Shown here piece by piece: positions 12,180-18,452 of a stretch of 18,452 bases of DNA. Source of the DNA: JAWODU01 sp046483125 (GTDB lineage: Bacteria; Verrucomicrobiota; Kiritimatiellia; UBA8416; JAWODU01); the NCBI GenBank assembly GCA_046483125.1, contig JAWODU010000051.1:1-18452 (forward strand), in the 5' to 3' direction. Every line of letters starts with the position of its first letter. Position 1 is the first letter of the stretch. The translations under genes and the position numbers were made by a program. The notes beneath the pieces were generated by a model. It saw nothing but the letters and a program-made list of their open reading frames with translations, ran no database searches and had not been told where the DNA came from.

Positions 12180-13895
12180 ATGGAAAATGCGCAGATAGCC
12201 GATATTTTCGACGAGATAGGCGATCTTCTCGAACTGAGGGAAGACAACCCCTTCCGTATTCGCTCCTACAGGAGCGCCGCCCAGTCGATCCGCAATATGT
12301 CGGACCGGCTGGAACAGCTCGCCGAAGACGGGAAAGATCTCTCCAGAATTCCGAACATCGGAGAAGCTACGGCAGGGAAGATACATGAAATACTCGAAAA
12401 GGGCACCTGCGGGCGGCTGGAAGAACTGCGCGAGGAAATGCCCGAAGGTCTTCCCGAAGTGATGCGGGTGCCCGGTCTCGGGCCACGCAAGGCGATGCAG
12501 TTATACCGGGACCTCGAGATTGAATCGCTTGACGGTCTGAAAAAGGCCTGCGAGGAGCACAAGGTCCGTGAACTCGCCGGTATGGGATCGAAAACCGAAG
12601 AAAAAATACTGCAGGGCATCAAAACGGTAAAGCGAACCTCCGGCAGGATACTGTACCACGAGGCGGATGAATATCTCGATTCTCTGAGCGGGTATCTGAA
12701 CGAACTTGACGAACTGGATCGATGGGAAACGGCCGGAAGCATCCGCCGGGGTAAAGAGACAATCGGAGATCTGGATATCCTCATCCACGCCCCCGACCGG
12801 GAAAAGGCCGCCGATGCCATTCTGGAATACGCCAATATTTTCGACGTCATAAGCCGCGGAAAGGAAAGGGTAAGCGTAAGACTGACCGGCGGTTTCCAGA
12901 TCGATTTCCGTTTTTTCGATCCGCCGGCTTTCGGTTCGGCGCTGATGTACTTCACGGGTTCCAAGGCGCATAACATCGCGATCCGCAAAATAGCGCAGAA
13001 AAACACATGGAAACTGAATGAGTACGGGCTCTTTAAGGGCCGGCGCCGGCTTGCCGGAAAGACGGAAGAAGCCGTTTACAGTCGGCTCAACATGCGATGG
13101 GTGCCGCCGGAACTGCGCGAGGATTGCGGTGAAGTGGAAGCCTCGCTCAAAGACAGACTGCCCCGACTCATTGAACCCGAAGACATCCGGGGAGACCTGC
13201 ATGCCCATACCAAAGCCACCGACGGCGGCAATACGATACGGGAAATGGCCGAAGCGGCGCGGAACGCGGGGTATTCATACCTCGCCGTTACCGATCACAG
13301 CAAGCGGGTCTCAATGGCGGGCGGGCTCGACGATGACGCCGCCCTCAGACACGCGGACGCCGTCAGAAAAGCGGATGGTGAAATGAAACGCTTCTGGCTC
13401 CTGGCCGGAATAGAAGTGGACATTCTGAAAAACGGTACACTGGATCTCAAGGAAAAGACCCTGGAGTCGCTGGACTGGGTGGTGGCCAGTGTACATTACG
13501 ACCGCAACATAGGCCGTAAGGCCATGACCGACAGGATCGTCAGGGCCGTCGACAGCGGCCTGGTCCACTGCCTGGGCCATCCTCTGGGACGGATCATCGG
13601 CGAACGCGAGCCCTTTGACGTGGACATGGAACGCGTTATCGAGTCCTGCGTCGAAAACGGCGTGCGCCTGGAAATAAACAGCCAGCCCGACAGGTTGGAT
13701 CTGCCGGGCAATTACTGCAGGACGGCAAGAGACGCCGGGGCGCGCTTCGCTATAGGCACCGACACCCACTCCGCGGACGGTTTCCGCTTCATGCGCATGG
13801 GGATAATTACCGCCCGGCGCGGATGGCTTCGAAAGAAAGACGTGCTCAATACCGCGACGATTGCCGGGTTGAAAAAGATCCTGAAAAAGAAGTAA
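12180..13895 (+). CDS. polX: Family X DNA polymerase with PHP domain
   Basis: Bacterial PolX, a gap-filling repair polymerase with a PHP 3'-5' exonuclease/AP-endonuclease domain. The 571 residues match B. subtilis PolX (570). The 8-kDa-like N-terminal domain has IADIFDEIGDLLELREDNPFRIRSY split over residues 6-30, followed by helix-hairpin-helix segments IPNIGEATAGKI and VPGLGPRKAMQLY. The polymerase palm has GSIRRGKETIGDLDILI with D197 and D199, and the third carboxylate D242 in FQIDFRF. The PHP domain begins at GDLHAHTKATDG (H341, H343) and continues with AVTDHS, GIEVDIL, VASVHY, GHPLGR and IGTDTHSAD, all metal-binding motifs. The start ATG 12180 has only weak Shine-Dalgarno support, but the protein begins as the family does. 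It is probably cotranscribed with the DUF72 gene 73 bases downstream. Confidence 0.95.
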   Translation: MENAQIADIFDEIGDLLELREDNPFRIRSYRSAAQSIRNMSDRLEQLAEDGKDLSRIPNIGEATAGKIHEILEKGTCGRLEELREEMPEGLPEVMRVPGLGPRKAMQLYRDLEIESLDGLKKACEEHKVRELAGMGSKTEEKILQGIKTVKRTSGRILYHEADEYLDSLSGYLNELDELDRWETAGSIRRGKETIGDLDILIHAPDREKAADAILEYANIFDVISRGKERVSVRLTGGFQIDFRFFDPPAFGSALMYFTGSKAHNIAIRKIAQKNTWKLNEYGLFKGRRRLAGKTEEAVYSRLNMRWVPPELREDCGEVEASLKDRLPRLIEPEDIRGDLHAHTKATDGGNTIREMAEAARNAGYSYLAVTDHSKRVSMAGGLDDDAALRHADAVRKADGEMKRFWLLAGIEVDILKNGTLDLKEKTLESLDWVVASVHYDRNIGRKAMTDRIVRAVDSGLVHCLGHPLGRIIGEREPFDVDMERVIESCVENGVRLEINSQPDRLDLPGNYCRTARDAGARFAIGTDTHSADGFRFMRMGIITARRGWLRKKDVLNTATIAGLKKILKKK

Positions 13896-13968
13896 GAGAG
13901 AAGGATTTCCTTGCTCCTTGTTCTCCGGCTGGAAAGGCGTGATGCAGGTCCGAAGGAATGATGAGAAT

Positions 13969-14706
13969 ATGACTCAACGTAAAGCGCGCGCGCATATAGG
14001 CACCTCGGGCTATCAGTACGACCACTGGTCCGGCGTTTTCTACCCGGAGAAACTGCCGAAGAATCAATGGTTCAAGCACTATGCAGAGTACTTTGACACG
14101 GTAGAGATAAACAACACGTTCTACAACCTGCCGAAAGAATCGACTTTTGACGACTGGCGACTGCAAACCCCGAGAGGATTCACTTACGTCCTGAAGTTCA
14201 GTCGATACGGGTCGCACATGAAGTGCCTTAAAGATCCGAAAGATACCTCCGGGCTTTTCATAAAAAAAGCATCTCATTTAGGCCGCCGCCTCGGCCCTAT
14301 TCTCGTACAGCTGAAACCCAACTGGTATGTTCATGCCGACAGGCTCAGGTCTTTCCTCGACGCCGTGCCGCCCGGCCGGCGATGGGCAATTGAGTTCAGG
14401 GAGCCGAGCTGGTTGTGCGATGAAGTGTTCGATATACTCAGACAGCATAACTCTGCCTTATGTATCCACAACATGATAAAGGACCATCCCAGGGAGGTAA
14501 CCGCCGACTGGATCTATCTGCGCTTCCACGGCGACCACTATTCAGGAAGCTACAGTTCCCAGTTCCTCTCCGCCGAAGCGGACCGCATCTGCGGCTATCT
14601 CGACGAAGGAAAGGACGTATACGCGTATTTCAACAACGACGCGGAAGGCCACGCCGTCCGCAACGCCCTTGACCTCAAACGCTACCTCGGGAAGAGGGGG
14701 TATTAG
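13969..14706 (+). CDS. DUF72 (YecE-like) family protein
   Basis: A member of the DUF72 family, a TIM-barrel-like fold of unknown function widespread in bacteria and archaea. Landmarks are HIGTSGYQYDHWSGVFYPE at the N-terminus, FDTVEINNTFYNLPKE, FTYVLKFSRYGSH, LGPILVQLKPNW, WAIEFREPSWL and WIYLRFHGDHYSGSYS, then the C-terminal DVYAYFNNDAEGHAVRNA, all in family order. The frame is open from TTG 13918, with another ATG at 13942. ATG 13969 is chosen because AAGGA precedes it (11 bases) and the GTSGY motif is normally within the first dozen residues, giving 245 residues. It follows polX on the same strand, so a DNA-metabolism context is possible but unproven. No catalytic role is established for the family as far as I know. 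Confidence 0.9.
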   Translation: MTQRKARAHIGTSGYQYDHWSGVFYPEKLPKNQWFKHYAEYFDTVEINNTFYNLPKESTFDDWRLQTPRGFTYVLKFSRYGSHMKCLKDPKDTSGLFIKKASHLGRRLGPILVQLKPNWYVHADRLRSFLDAVPPGRRWAIEFREPSWLCDEVFDILRQHNSALCIHNMIKDHPREVTADWIYLRFHGDHYSGSYSSQFLSAEADRICGYLDEGKDVYAYFNNDAEGHAVRNALDLKRYLGKRGY

Positions 14707-14770
14707 CTTGCCCTCCGCAGACTGAAGACATACGCAGCATTTCCTGCAGGGGCGGAGGCGGTGGCTTACA

Positions 14771-14863
14771 TTGTTTCCGACCGCTTTCGTTGTTGTTTCC
14801 ATGCTGACCTGCGTTCTTATTCCGTGGATTCTGAGCTTTCTGCTGGATCGCCGGCCCCGGTAA
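14771..14863 (+). CDS. Possible one-helix membrane microprotein
   Basis: From TTG 14771 to TAA 14861-14863 is a 30-residue frame: a hydrophobic stretch (FVVVSMLTCVLIPWILSFLL) followed by DRRPR, and preceded in the same open frame by basic residues. This looks like a single transmembrane helix with flanking charges. GGAGG (14754-14758) is 12 bases before the TTG, which is long. The only ATG is internal (14801). Unidentified; it could be chance. Confidence 0.2.
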   Translation: MFPTAFVVVSMLTCVLIPWILSFLLDRRPR

Positions 14864-14880
14864 GCAATATCGAACGGCCG

Positions 14881-14904
14881 ATTCCGGCCCGGAATAAGGT
14901 TTTT
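14881..14904 (+). terminator. Weak terminator-like hairpin after the DUF72 gene
   Basis: ATTCC, loop GGCCC, GGAAT, then AAGG and TTTTT (14900-14904). The stem is just 5 bp, so termination would be inefficient at best. It is placed where the polX-DUF72 transcript should end, before the response-regulator gene. Confidence 0.3.
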
Positions 14905-15016
14905 AGGGAAAACCTCTAAGGGATCACCCGATTACACTGTTTTTCCCGGTTCAGTTAACGTATTTTCTGCGCTGGAGAGACGGAAGCGGCGGAAAAAAGT
15001 ATCAACGGAGAATGAT

Positions 15017-15673
15017 ATGATTACCAGACTGATTCTCGCCGACGATCACGGAATGATGCGGGAGGGATTGAAAACTCTGATTGAAAAGGAAAACGGCATG
15101 GAAGTTGTGGGCGAAGCCGATAACGGCAAAGACACCGTCAAGCTCGCCGGGAAAGCAGGCCCTCACGTGGTGGTGATGGATGTTGCCATGCCGGACCTTA
15201 ACGGGATCGAGGCAACACGCCAGATTATCGCTTTCAACCCCGCCACAAAGGTTGTCGCCCTCTCCGGGCATGCCAATAAGGAGTTTGTGCGCGAAATGCT
15301 TACCGCGGGAGCTTCCGCCTACGTGCTCAAAAAAAGGGCGTATGAGGATCTCATCACTGCAATACGCGAAGTGATGAAGGGCAAGAAGTACCTGAGCCCG
15401 GACATAGCCCGGGGCGTTGTGGATGACTATATTGAACTCTCCTCTTCAATCAGCGATAACCCGGCCTTCATTGTACTCACCAACCGCGAACGCGAAGTCC
15501 TCCAGCAGATAGCCGAGGGCAAGTCGACCAAGGAGATGGCTGACGATTTGAACGTAAGCGTAAAGACGGTGGAAACCCACAGGCGCAACATAATGGAAAA
15601 ACTGAACCTTCACAGTGTAGCCGAGCTCACAAAATACGCCATACGCGAAGGAGTAACCTCCCTGGATCTGTAG
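15017..15673 (+). CDS. NarL/FixJ-type response regulator (REC + LuxR HTH)
   Basis: A two-component transcription regulator of 218 residues. The receiver domain (1-120) has the acidic pair D9/D10, phospho-acceptor D55 in VVVMDVAMPDLNG, S83 in VALSG and K104/K105 in YVLKK. The C-terminal LuxR-type DNA-binding domain (about 152-212) reads LTNREREVLQQIAEGKSTKEMA, then LNVSVKTVETHRRNIMEKL, the recognition helix. GGAG 6 bases before ATG 15017 supports the start. No histidine kinase is nearby, so it is an orphan here. It is followed by a second, receiver-only protein of the same subfamily, which suggests a two-regulator phosphorelay or a phosphate sink. Target genes are unknown; hypDE lies convergent just beyond. 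Confidence 0.93.
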   Translation: MITRLILADDHGMMREGLKTLIEKENGMEVVGEADNGKDTVKLAGKAGPHVVVMDVAMPDLNGIEATRQIIAFNPATKVVALSGHANKEFVREMLTAGASAYVLKKRAYEDLITAIREVMKGKKYLSPDIARGVVDDYIELSSSISDNPAFIVLTNREREVLQQIAEGKSTKEMADDLNVSVKTVETHRRNIMEKLNLHSVAELTKYAIREGVTSLDL

Positions 15674-15692
15674 GGCTCTCATTACAGAGCCC
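15673..15692 (+). terminator. Hairpin at the end of the response-regulator gene
   Basis: GGGCTCT (15673-15679), loop CATTAC, AGAGCCC (15686-15692): a perfect 7-bp stem starting with the last base of the stop codon. No T tract follows, so it may stabilise the 3' end or give Rho-aided termination rather than intrinsic termination. Confidence 0.35.
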
Positions 15693-15845
15693 GGAGCGCA
15701 AGCACTCTACTGCCCGAGAATAATAGACGGATAAGATCATGGATTCCCCGATGGCGCAATAGCCGGGAACTGTTTATTTTCATGAGAGTGATTTAAAAAA
15801 GGGTAAACCGGTTTGTTTGCCCGGGATTGACAGGGAATGATTTCA

Positions 15846-16238
15846 ATGAAGATTCTACTCGTTGACGACCACGCCGCGACGCGCGAAGAAATGGTTTCGA
15901 TAATCTCGGAGCAGGCCGGGATGAACGTAGTCGGCCAGGCTTCCGGCGGCGAGGAAGGCGTGCGCCGGGCTGAAGAACTTAATCCCGACTTGATCGTAAT
16001 GGACGTTATCATGCCGGGCATGAACGGTATACAGGCCACGAAGGCCATTTCCGCGGCCCACCCGGCAATACGTATACTGGCCCTTTCCAACCATACCGGG
16101 CGCAGTCTGGTACAGACCGTTCTCGACGCGGGCGCCGCCGGTTATGTCCGCAAGGATCTCGCATACGAAGAACTGATACCGGCCATCACAGCCGTCAGCC
16201 GGGGTGAACAGTACATCGGAAACGGGCTTACTGAATAA
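15846..16238 (+). CDS. Receiver-only response regulator
   Basis: A stand-alone REC domain of 130 residues with acidic D7/D8, phospho-acceptor D53 in LIVMDVIMPGMNG, S81 in LALSN and K103 in YVRKD, all intact. It closely resembles the receiver of the NarL-type protein upstream (same DDH, MDVxMPxxNGIxAT and LALSxH pattern) but stops at the point where that protein continues into its LuxR domain. No HTH remnant is visible before hypE. The frame is open from ATG 15837, but AGGGA (15832-15836) is ideally placed, 9 bases, before ATG 15846, giving a start MKILLVDD. It may act as a phosphate sink, a CheY-like protein-interaction switch, or be a truncated duplicate. It is separated from the upstream regulator by 172 bases, so it may have its own promoter. 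Confidence 0.9.
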   Translation: MKILLVDDHAATREEMVSIISEQAGMNVVGQASGGEEGVRRAEELNPDLIVMDVIMPGMNGIQATKAISAAHPAIRILALSNHTGRSLVQTVLDAGAAGYVRKDLAYEELIPAITAVSRGEQYIGNGLTE

Positions 16239-16278
16239 CACTTTCACCTGCAGGATCGCGGCTCGCGTTCGCGAAAGG

Positions 16279-17343
16279 TTAACATATTCTGGGCAGGCTC
16301 TCTCCGGCAGGCATATTGACAATTCGCTCGCCGCCCGCGGCGGTGTCCATCAGCACGCGCCCCGCAGGCTCCGGTTCGACAGTCCCTATTACCCGGGCTT
16401 CACGGGAGAGAGGATGCTTCTTCAGGAGTGAAATCACCTGCTCCGCGTCCCCCTCGGGGCAAACGACCACCGCCTTTCCCTCATTGGCAACACTCAGCGG
16501 TTCAAGCCCCAGAATATCGCACGCGCCGCGCACCTCTTCGCGCACAGGCAACGACGATTCCTTCAAGCGGACACAGCAGGAAGAAGCGCGGGCTATATCG
16601 CAAAGCGCCGCCGCGGCCCCGCCCCGCGTGGGGTCACGCAGGCAATGGATTTCCAGCGAAGAATCGAACAGGGGTTCAAACACGCTCCATAACGGCGCGA
16701 CGTCGCTTTCCACTCCCGTATCCAGGCCGAGTTCATTCCTGGCGTTCAACACGGATATGCCGTGATCGCCCAGAGTTCCGGTGACGATAACCGCGTCGCC
16801 CGGCCCCGCGTTACCGGCCGAAGTATCGATTCCATCGATCCTCGCTCCGATTCCGGTCGTATTGATAAACATTCCGCCGGTCTTCCGGCCGTCCCCCGCC
16901 GGTATTCTTCTCTCCACAACTTTTGTATCGCCGGTAATTACGGAAACTCCGCACTCACGGGCCGTTGCGGCTAAGGAATCGACGATTCCCCGCAGGTGGT
17001 TCAACGGCAGGCCTTCTTCCAGGATCAGTCCAAGACTCAGATAAAGAGGACGCGCTCCCTGCATGGTAAGATCGTTGACCGTTCCGCTCACGGCGAGCCT
17101 TCCGATGTCGCCGCCGGGGAAGAACAGCGGATAGACCACGTACGAGTCGGTTGACACGGCTGTTTCTCCGGGCGGAAGGCTCACGCACGCGGCATCGTCA
17201 AGCCCATCAAGCGCGGGGTTGGAGAGCCCGCGCGCGATAATATCCCCGATAAGGTCACGCGTAAGCGTACCCCCTCCCCCGTGCCCCATCAGGATCACCT
17301 CGCCCGCGGAATCATGCTTCTTCGTATTCTTTGATCCAAACAT
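16279..17343 (-). CDS. hypE: HypE, carbamoyl dehydratase for NiFe hydrogenase maturation
   Basis: HypE accepts a carbamoyl group from HypF on its C-terminal Cys, dehydrates it with ATP to a thiocyanate and hands cyanide to iron on HypCD, for the NiFe-hydrogenase active site. The sequence has the N-terminal MGHGGGG loop (19-25), DDAACV, STDSYVV, GTVNDLTMQGA, ITGDTKVVE (136-144), GDHGISVL, RDPTRGG (236-242), SVANEGK and the essential terminal PRIC (C354 last residue). At 354 residues it is full length. ATG 17343 has AGGAG 5 bases upstream. It follows hypD in the usual order after a 49-base gap that contains a GC-rich palindrome. Its 3' end faces the response-regulator gene across 40 bases. Confidence 0.96.
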   Translation of the reverse strand: MFGSKNTKKHDSAGEVILMGHGGGGTLTRDLIGDIIARGLSNPALDGLDDAACVSLPPGETAVSTDSYVVYPLFFPGGDIGRLAVSGTVNDLTMQGARPLYLSLGLILEEGLPLNHLRGIVDSLAATARECGVSVITGDTKVVERRIPAGDGRKTGGMFINTTGIGARIDGIDTSAGNAGPGDAVIVTGTLGDHGISVLNARNELGLDTGVESDVAPLWSVFEPLFDSSLEIHCLRDPTRGGAAAALCDIARASSCCVRLKESSLPVREEVRGACDILGLEPLSVANEGKAVVVCPEGDAEQVISLLKKHPLSREARVIGTVEPEPAGRVLMDTAAGGERIVNMPAGESLPRIC

Positions 17344-17370
17344 TATCGCTCCTAATCACCATCCTGTTGA

Positions 17371-17384
17371 CCCGCCGCGGCGGG
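17371..17384. repeat. GC-rich palindrome between hypD and hypE
   Basis: CCCGCCG plus its reverse complement, 14 bp, sharing the CCGCCGCGGCGG core with the palindrome at 560-581 and resembling that at 309-328. It directly abuts the direct repeat at 17386-17405. Confidence 0.8.
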
Positions 17385-17385
17385 C

Positions 17386-17473
17386 GCGTGATTCACGGTC
17401 TCGTCCCTCGCATTTCTGCTTTCAGCTTTTCGTCTCCCCATTCGCGCAGATTAGCGTGATTCGCGGTTTCATC
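17386..17473. repeat. Imperfect 20-bp direct repeat at the 3' end of hypD
   Basis: GCGTGATTCACGGTCTCGTC (17386-17405) and GCGTGATTCGCGGTTTCATC (17454-17473) agree at 17 of 20 positions, 68 bases apart. On the minus strand each reads GA(T/C)GA(A/G)ACCG(C/T)GAATCACGC, a type of interspersed intergenic repeat (GCGAATCACGC) seen in many environmental bacterial genomes. One copy supplies the hypD stop codon; the other encodes part of its tail. Confidence 0.7.
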
Positions 17474-18452
17474 CCCTGTCTTCCGTTCCCCTCCGTACCT
17501 GTAATACGCCGCGCATGTCCCCTCGCTGGAGACCATGCACGGCCCCACGGGGGTGCCCGGGGTACATCGCTTTCCGAAAAGCGGGCAATCCGGCGGGACT
17601 GCAATCCCGCGAAGCACCTCACCGCAGATACAGCCGGGAGGGTCCCCGGCGTCCTCATCCGCCCCGGTCACGGCATCGGAAATCTCTTTCTCCATCACTG
17701 TCTCCGCGTCATGTCCGGAAAATTCGCCGCGTATCTTAAGACCGCTGTGCGGTATCGTCCCCAGTCCGCGCCATACCGCGTCGCAGGGTTCAAAGACTTC
17801 GCCGCATAGTTTCAACGCCTCGAGGTTGCCTTCCGCGTCCACGCTTCTCGTATACTGTATCTCTACCTCGGATCTGCCCTCGGAGACCTGGCGCACGAGC
17901 ATTGCGATCGCTTTTGCCATGTCCGCGGCTTCAAAACCCGCGACCACGCAAGGTACGCCGTATTCGGCACAAAGCTTACTGTACGCGTTGGCCCCGGTAA
18001 TCACACTCACGTGCCCCGGACACATGAAACCGTCAATAGACGCTTCTCCGGCACTCAACAAAGCCTCCATGGCTTCGGGAATTGTCTTGTGGCCGCACAA
18101 TACCGAGTAATTGGATATTGAACGGTTCCGCGCTTCCTTCACCGTCCAGGCAACCGCAGGCGCGGTCGTCTCAAAACCGACGCCGAGAAACACCACTCTT
18201 GTACCCGGCTCGTTTTCGGCAAATTTCAGGGCGTCGGCCGGAGAATACACGACTCGCACCGAGCCGCCTTCGGCAGAGGCTCTTTCAAGCGAGGACTCAG
18301 TTCCGGGAACCCGAACCATGTCCCCGAACGTGGCGACGACGGTGTCCGGAGAAAATGACAGGGCTATCGCGCGGTCAAGATAGGCGGCCGGTGTTACGCA
18401 TACGGGACAGCCCGGGCCGGAAAGAAGGCGCACGGTCCGCGGCAAAAGAGAC
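17393..18452 (-). CDS. hypD: HypD, Fe-S scaffold for NiFe hydrogenase maturation (5' truncated)
   Basis: HypD, with HypC, carries the iron that receives CN and CO ligands for NiFe hydrogenases. The gene enters from beyond the window: the frame stays open to 18452 and begins SLLPRTVRLLSGPGCPVCVTP, which is internal to HypD, so the N-terminal ~30 residues including the CGGHT motif are missing. Visible motifs are GPGCPVC, FLGVGFETTAP, CGHKTIPEAM, MCPGHVSVITG, VVAGFEAADM and the C-terminal 4Fe-4S cysteine set CICGEVL, DCPLFGKRCTP, VGPCMVSSEGTCAAYYRY. Family members normally end there. This one continues for about 33 more residues (GGERKTGDE onward), polar and encoded by interspersed-repeat DNA. 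hypE follows 49 bases downstream. hypC, F, A and B are presumably outside the window. Confidence 0.95.
   Translation of the reverse strand, partial: SLLPRTVRLLSGPGCPVCVTPAAYLDRAIALSFSPDTVVATFGDMVRVPGTESSLERASAEGGSVRVVYSPADALKFAENEPGTRVVFLGVGFETTAPAVAWTVKEARNRSISNYSVLCGHKTIPEAMEALLSAGEASIDGFMCPGHVSVITGANAYSKLCAEYGVPCVVAGFEAADMAKAIAMLVRQVSEGRSEVEIQYTRSVDAEGNLEALKLCGEVFEPCDAVWRGLGTIPHSGLKIRGEFSGHDAETVMEKEISDAVTGADEDAGDPPGCICGEVLRGIAVPPDCPLFGKRCTPGTPVGPCMVSSEGTCAAYYRYGGERKTGDETANHANLREWGDEKLKAEMRGTRP

Larger units (their letters stand above)
14707..15016. other. Intergenic region before the first response regulator
   Basis: 310 bases. It contains a possible 30-residue hydrophobic small ORF (14771-14863) and a short hairpin followed by T5 (14881-14904). 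The stretch at 14905-15010 probably carries the promoter of the response-regulator gene, but I cannot assign convincing -35/-10 boxes. Confidence 0.5.

Noticed and set aside
12266..13006. Minus-strand frame of 246 codons opposite polX
   Set aside because: Ser-rich antisense product; PolX motifs on the plus strand are complete.
16239..16278. Intrinsic terminator between the receiver-only gene and hypE
   Set aside because: Only a tiny TCGCG/CGCGA stem with a 2-base loop is visible and no T run follows.

Overview
The window reads as a chromosomal piece of a deep-branching, probably anaerobic, Gram-negative-type bacterium of moderately high GC. The evidence for this is a two-gene SmsCB-type Fe-S cluster system, NiFe-hydrogenase maturation genes (hypD, hypE), a predicted lipoprotein signal peptide, NarL-type response regulators and intergenic DNA full of GC-rich palindromes and short tandem repeats. 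Such repeats are common in genomes of the Planctomycetota/PVC and candidate-phylum kind. I cannot place it more precisely without a database search; the lineage is an inference.

Layout. Bases 1-153 are the last 50 codons of an unidentified gene. Bases 154-954 hold no convincing gene but are dense in repeats: a 13-bp tandem array, an opposed 12-bp array of a related unit, two perfect GC-rich palindromes, several hairpins and, nearest smsC, a leader with competing complementary segments. Next come smsC and smsB (955-2636, ATGA overlap). Convergent to them on the minus strand is a coupled pair (6039-2675): a PTS enzyme I homologue followed, again with an ATGA overlap, by a 574-residue unidentified protein carrying a transglutaminase-like Cys-His-Asp pattern.

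From 6237 to 10454, on the plus strand, lies a group with a sulfur theme: a lipoprotein MsrB-MsrA fusion, a one-domain Nfu protein, a MetX-MetW fusion and serine O-acetyltransferase CysE, which starts at TTG behind a Shine-Dalgarno that overlaps the metXW stop. The group covers methionine sulfoxide repair, Fe-S carriage, and activation of homoserine and serine for sulfur amino-acid synthesis. Convergent to it is cbpA-cbpM (a zinc-finger-less J-protein and its MerR-like modulator). A 447-bp divergent gap with an operator-like inverted repeat separates cbpA from polX (family X DNA polymerase with PHP domain) and a DUF72 protein.

The right end holds two orphan response regulators, a full NarL/LuxR-type one and a receiver-only relative, and then hypD-hypE on the minus strand. 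hypD runs off the window at its 5' end. Its 3' end carries a non-family tail encoded by an imperfect direct repeat that belongs with the palindrome-bearing repeats of the intergenic DNA.

Most novel candidates: the EI/transglutaminase-like pair, the repeat block at 189-448, the repeat-derived HypD tail, and the minimal SmsCB pair whose SmsC has a C-terminal Cys cluster.
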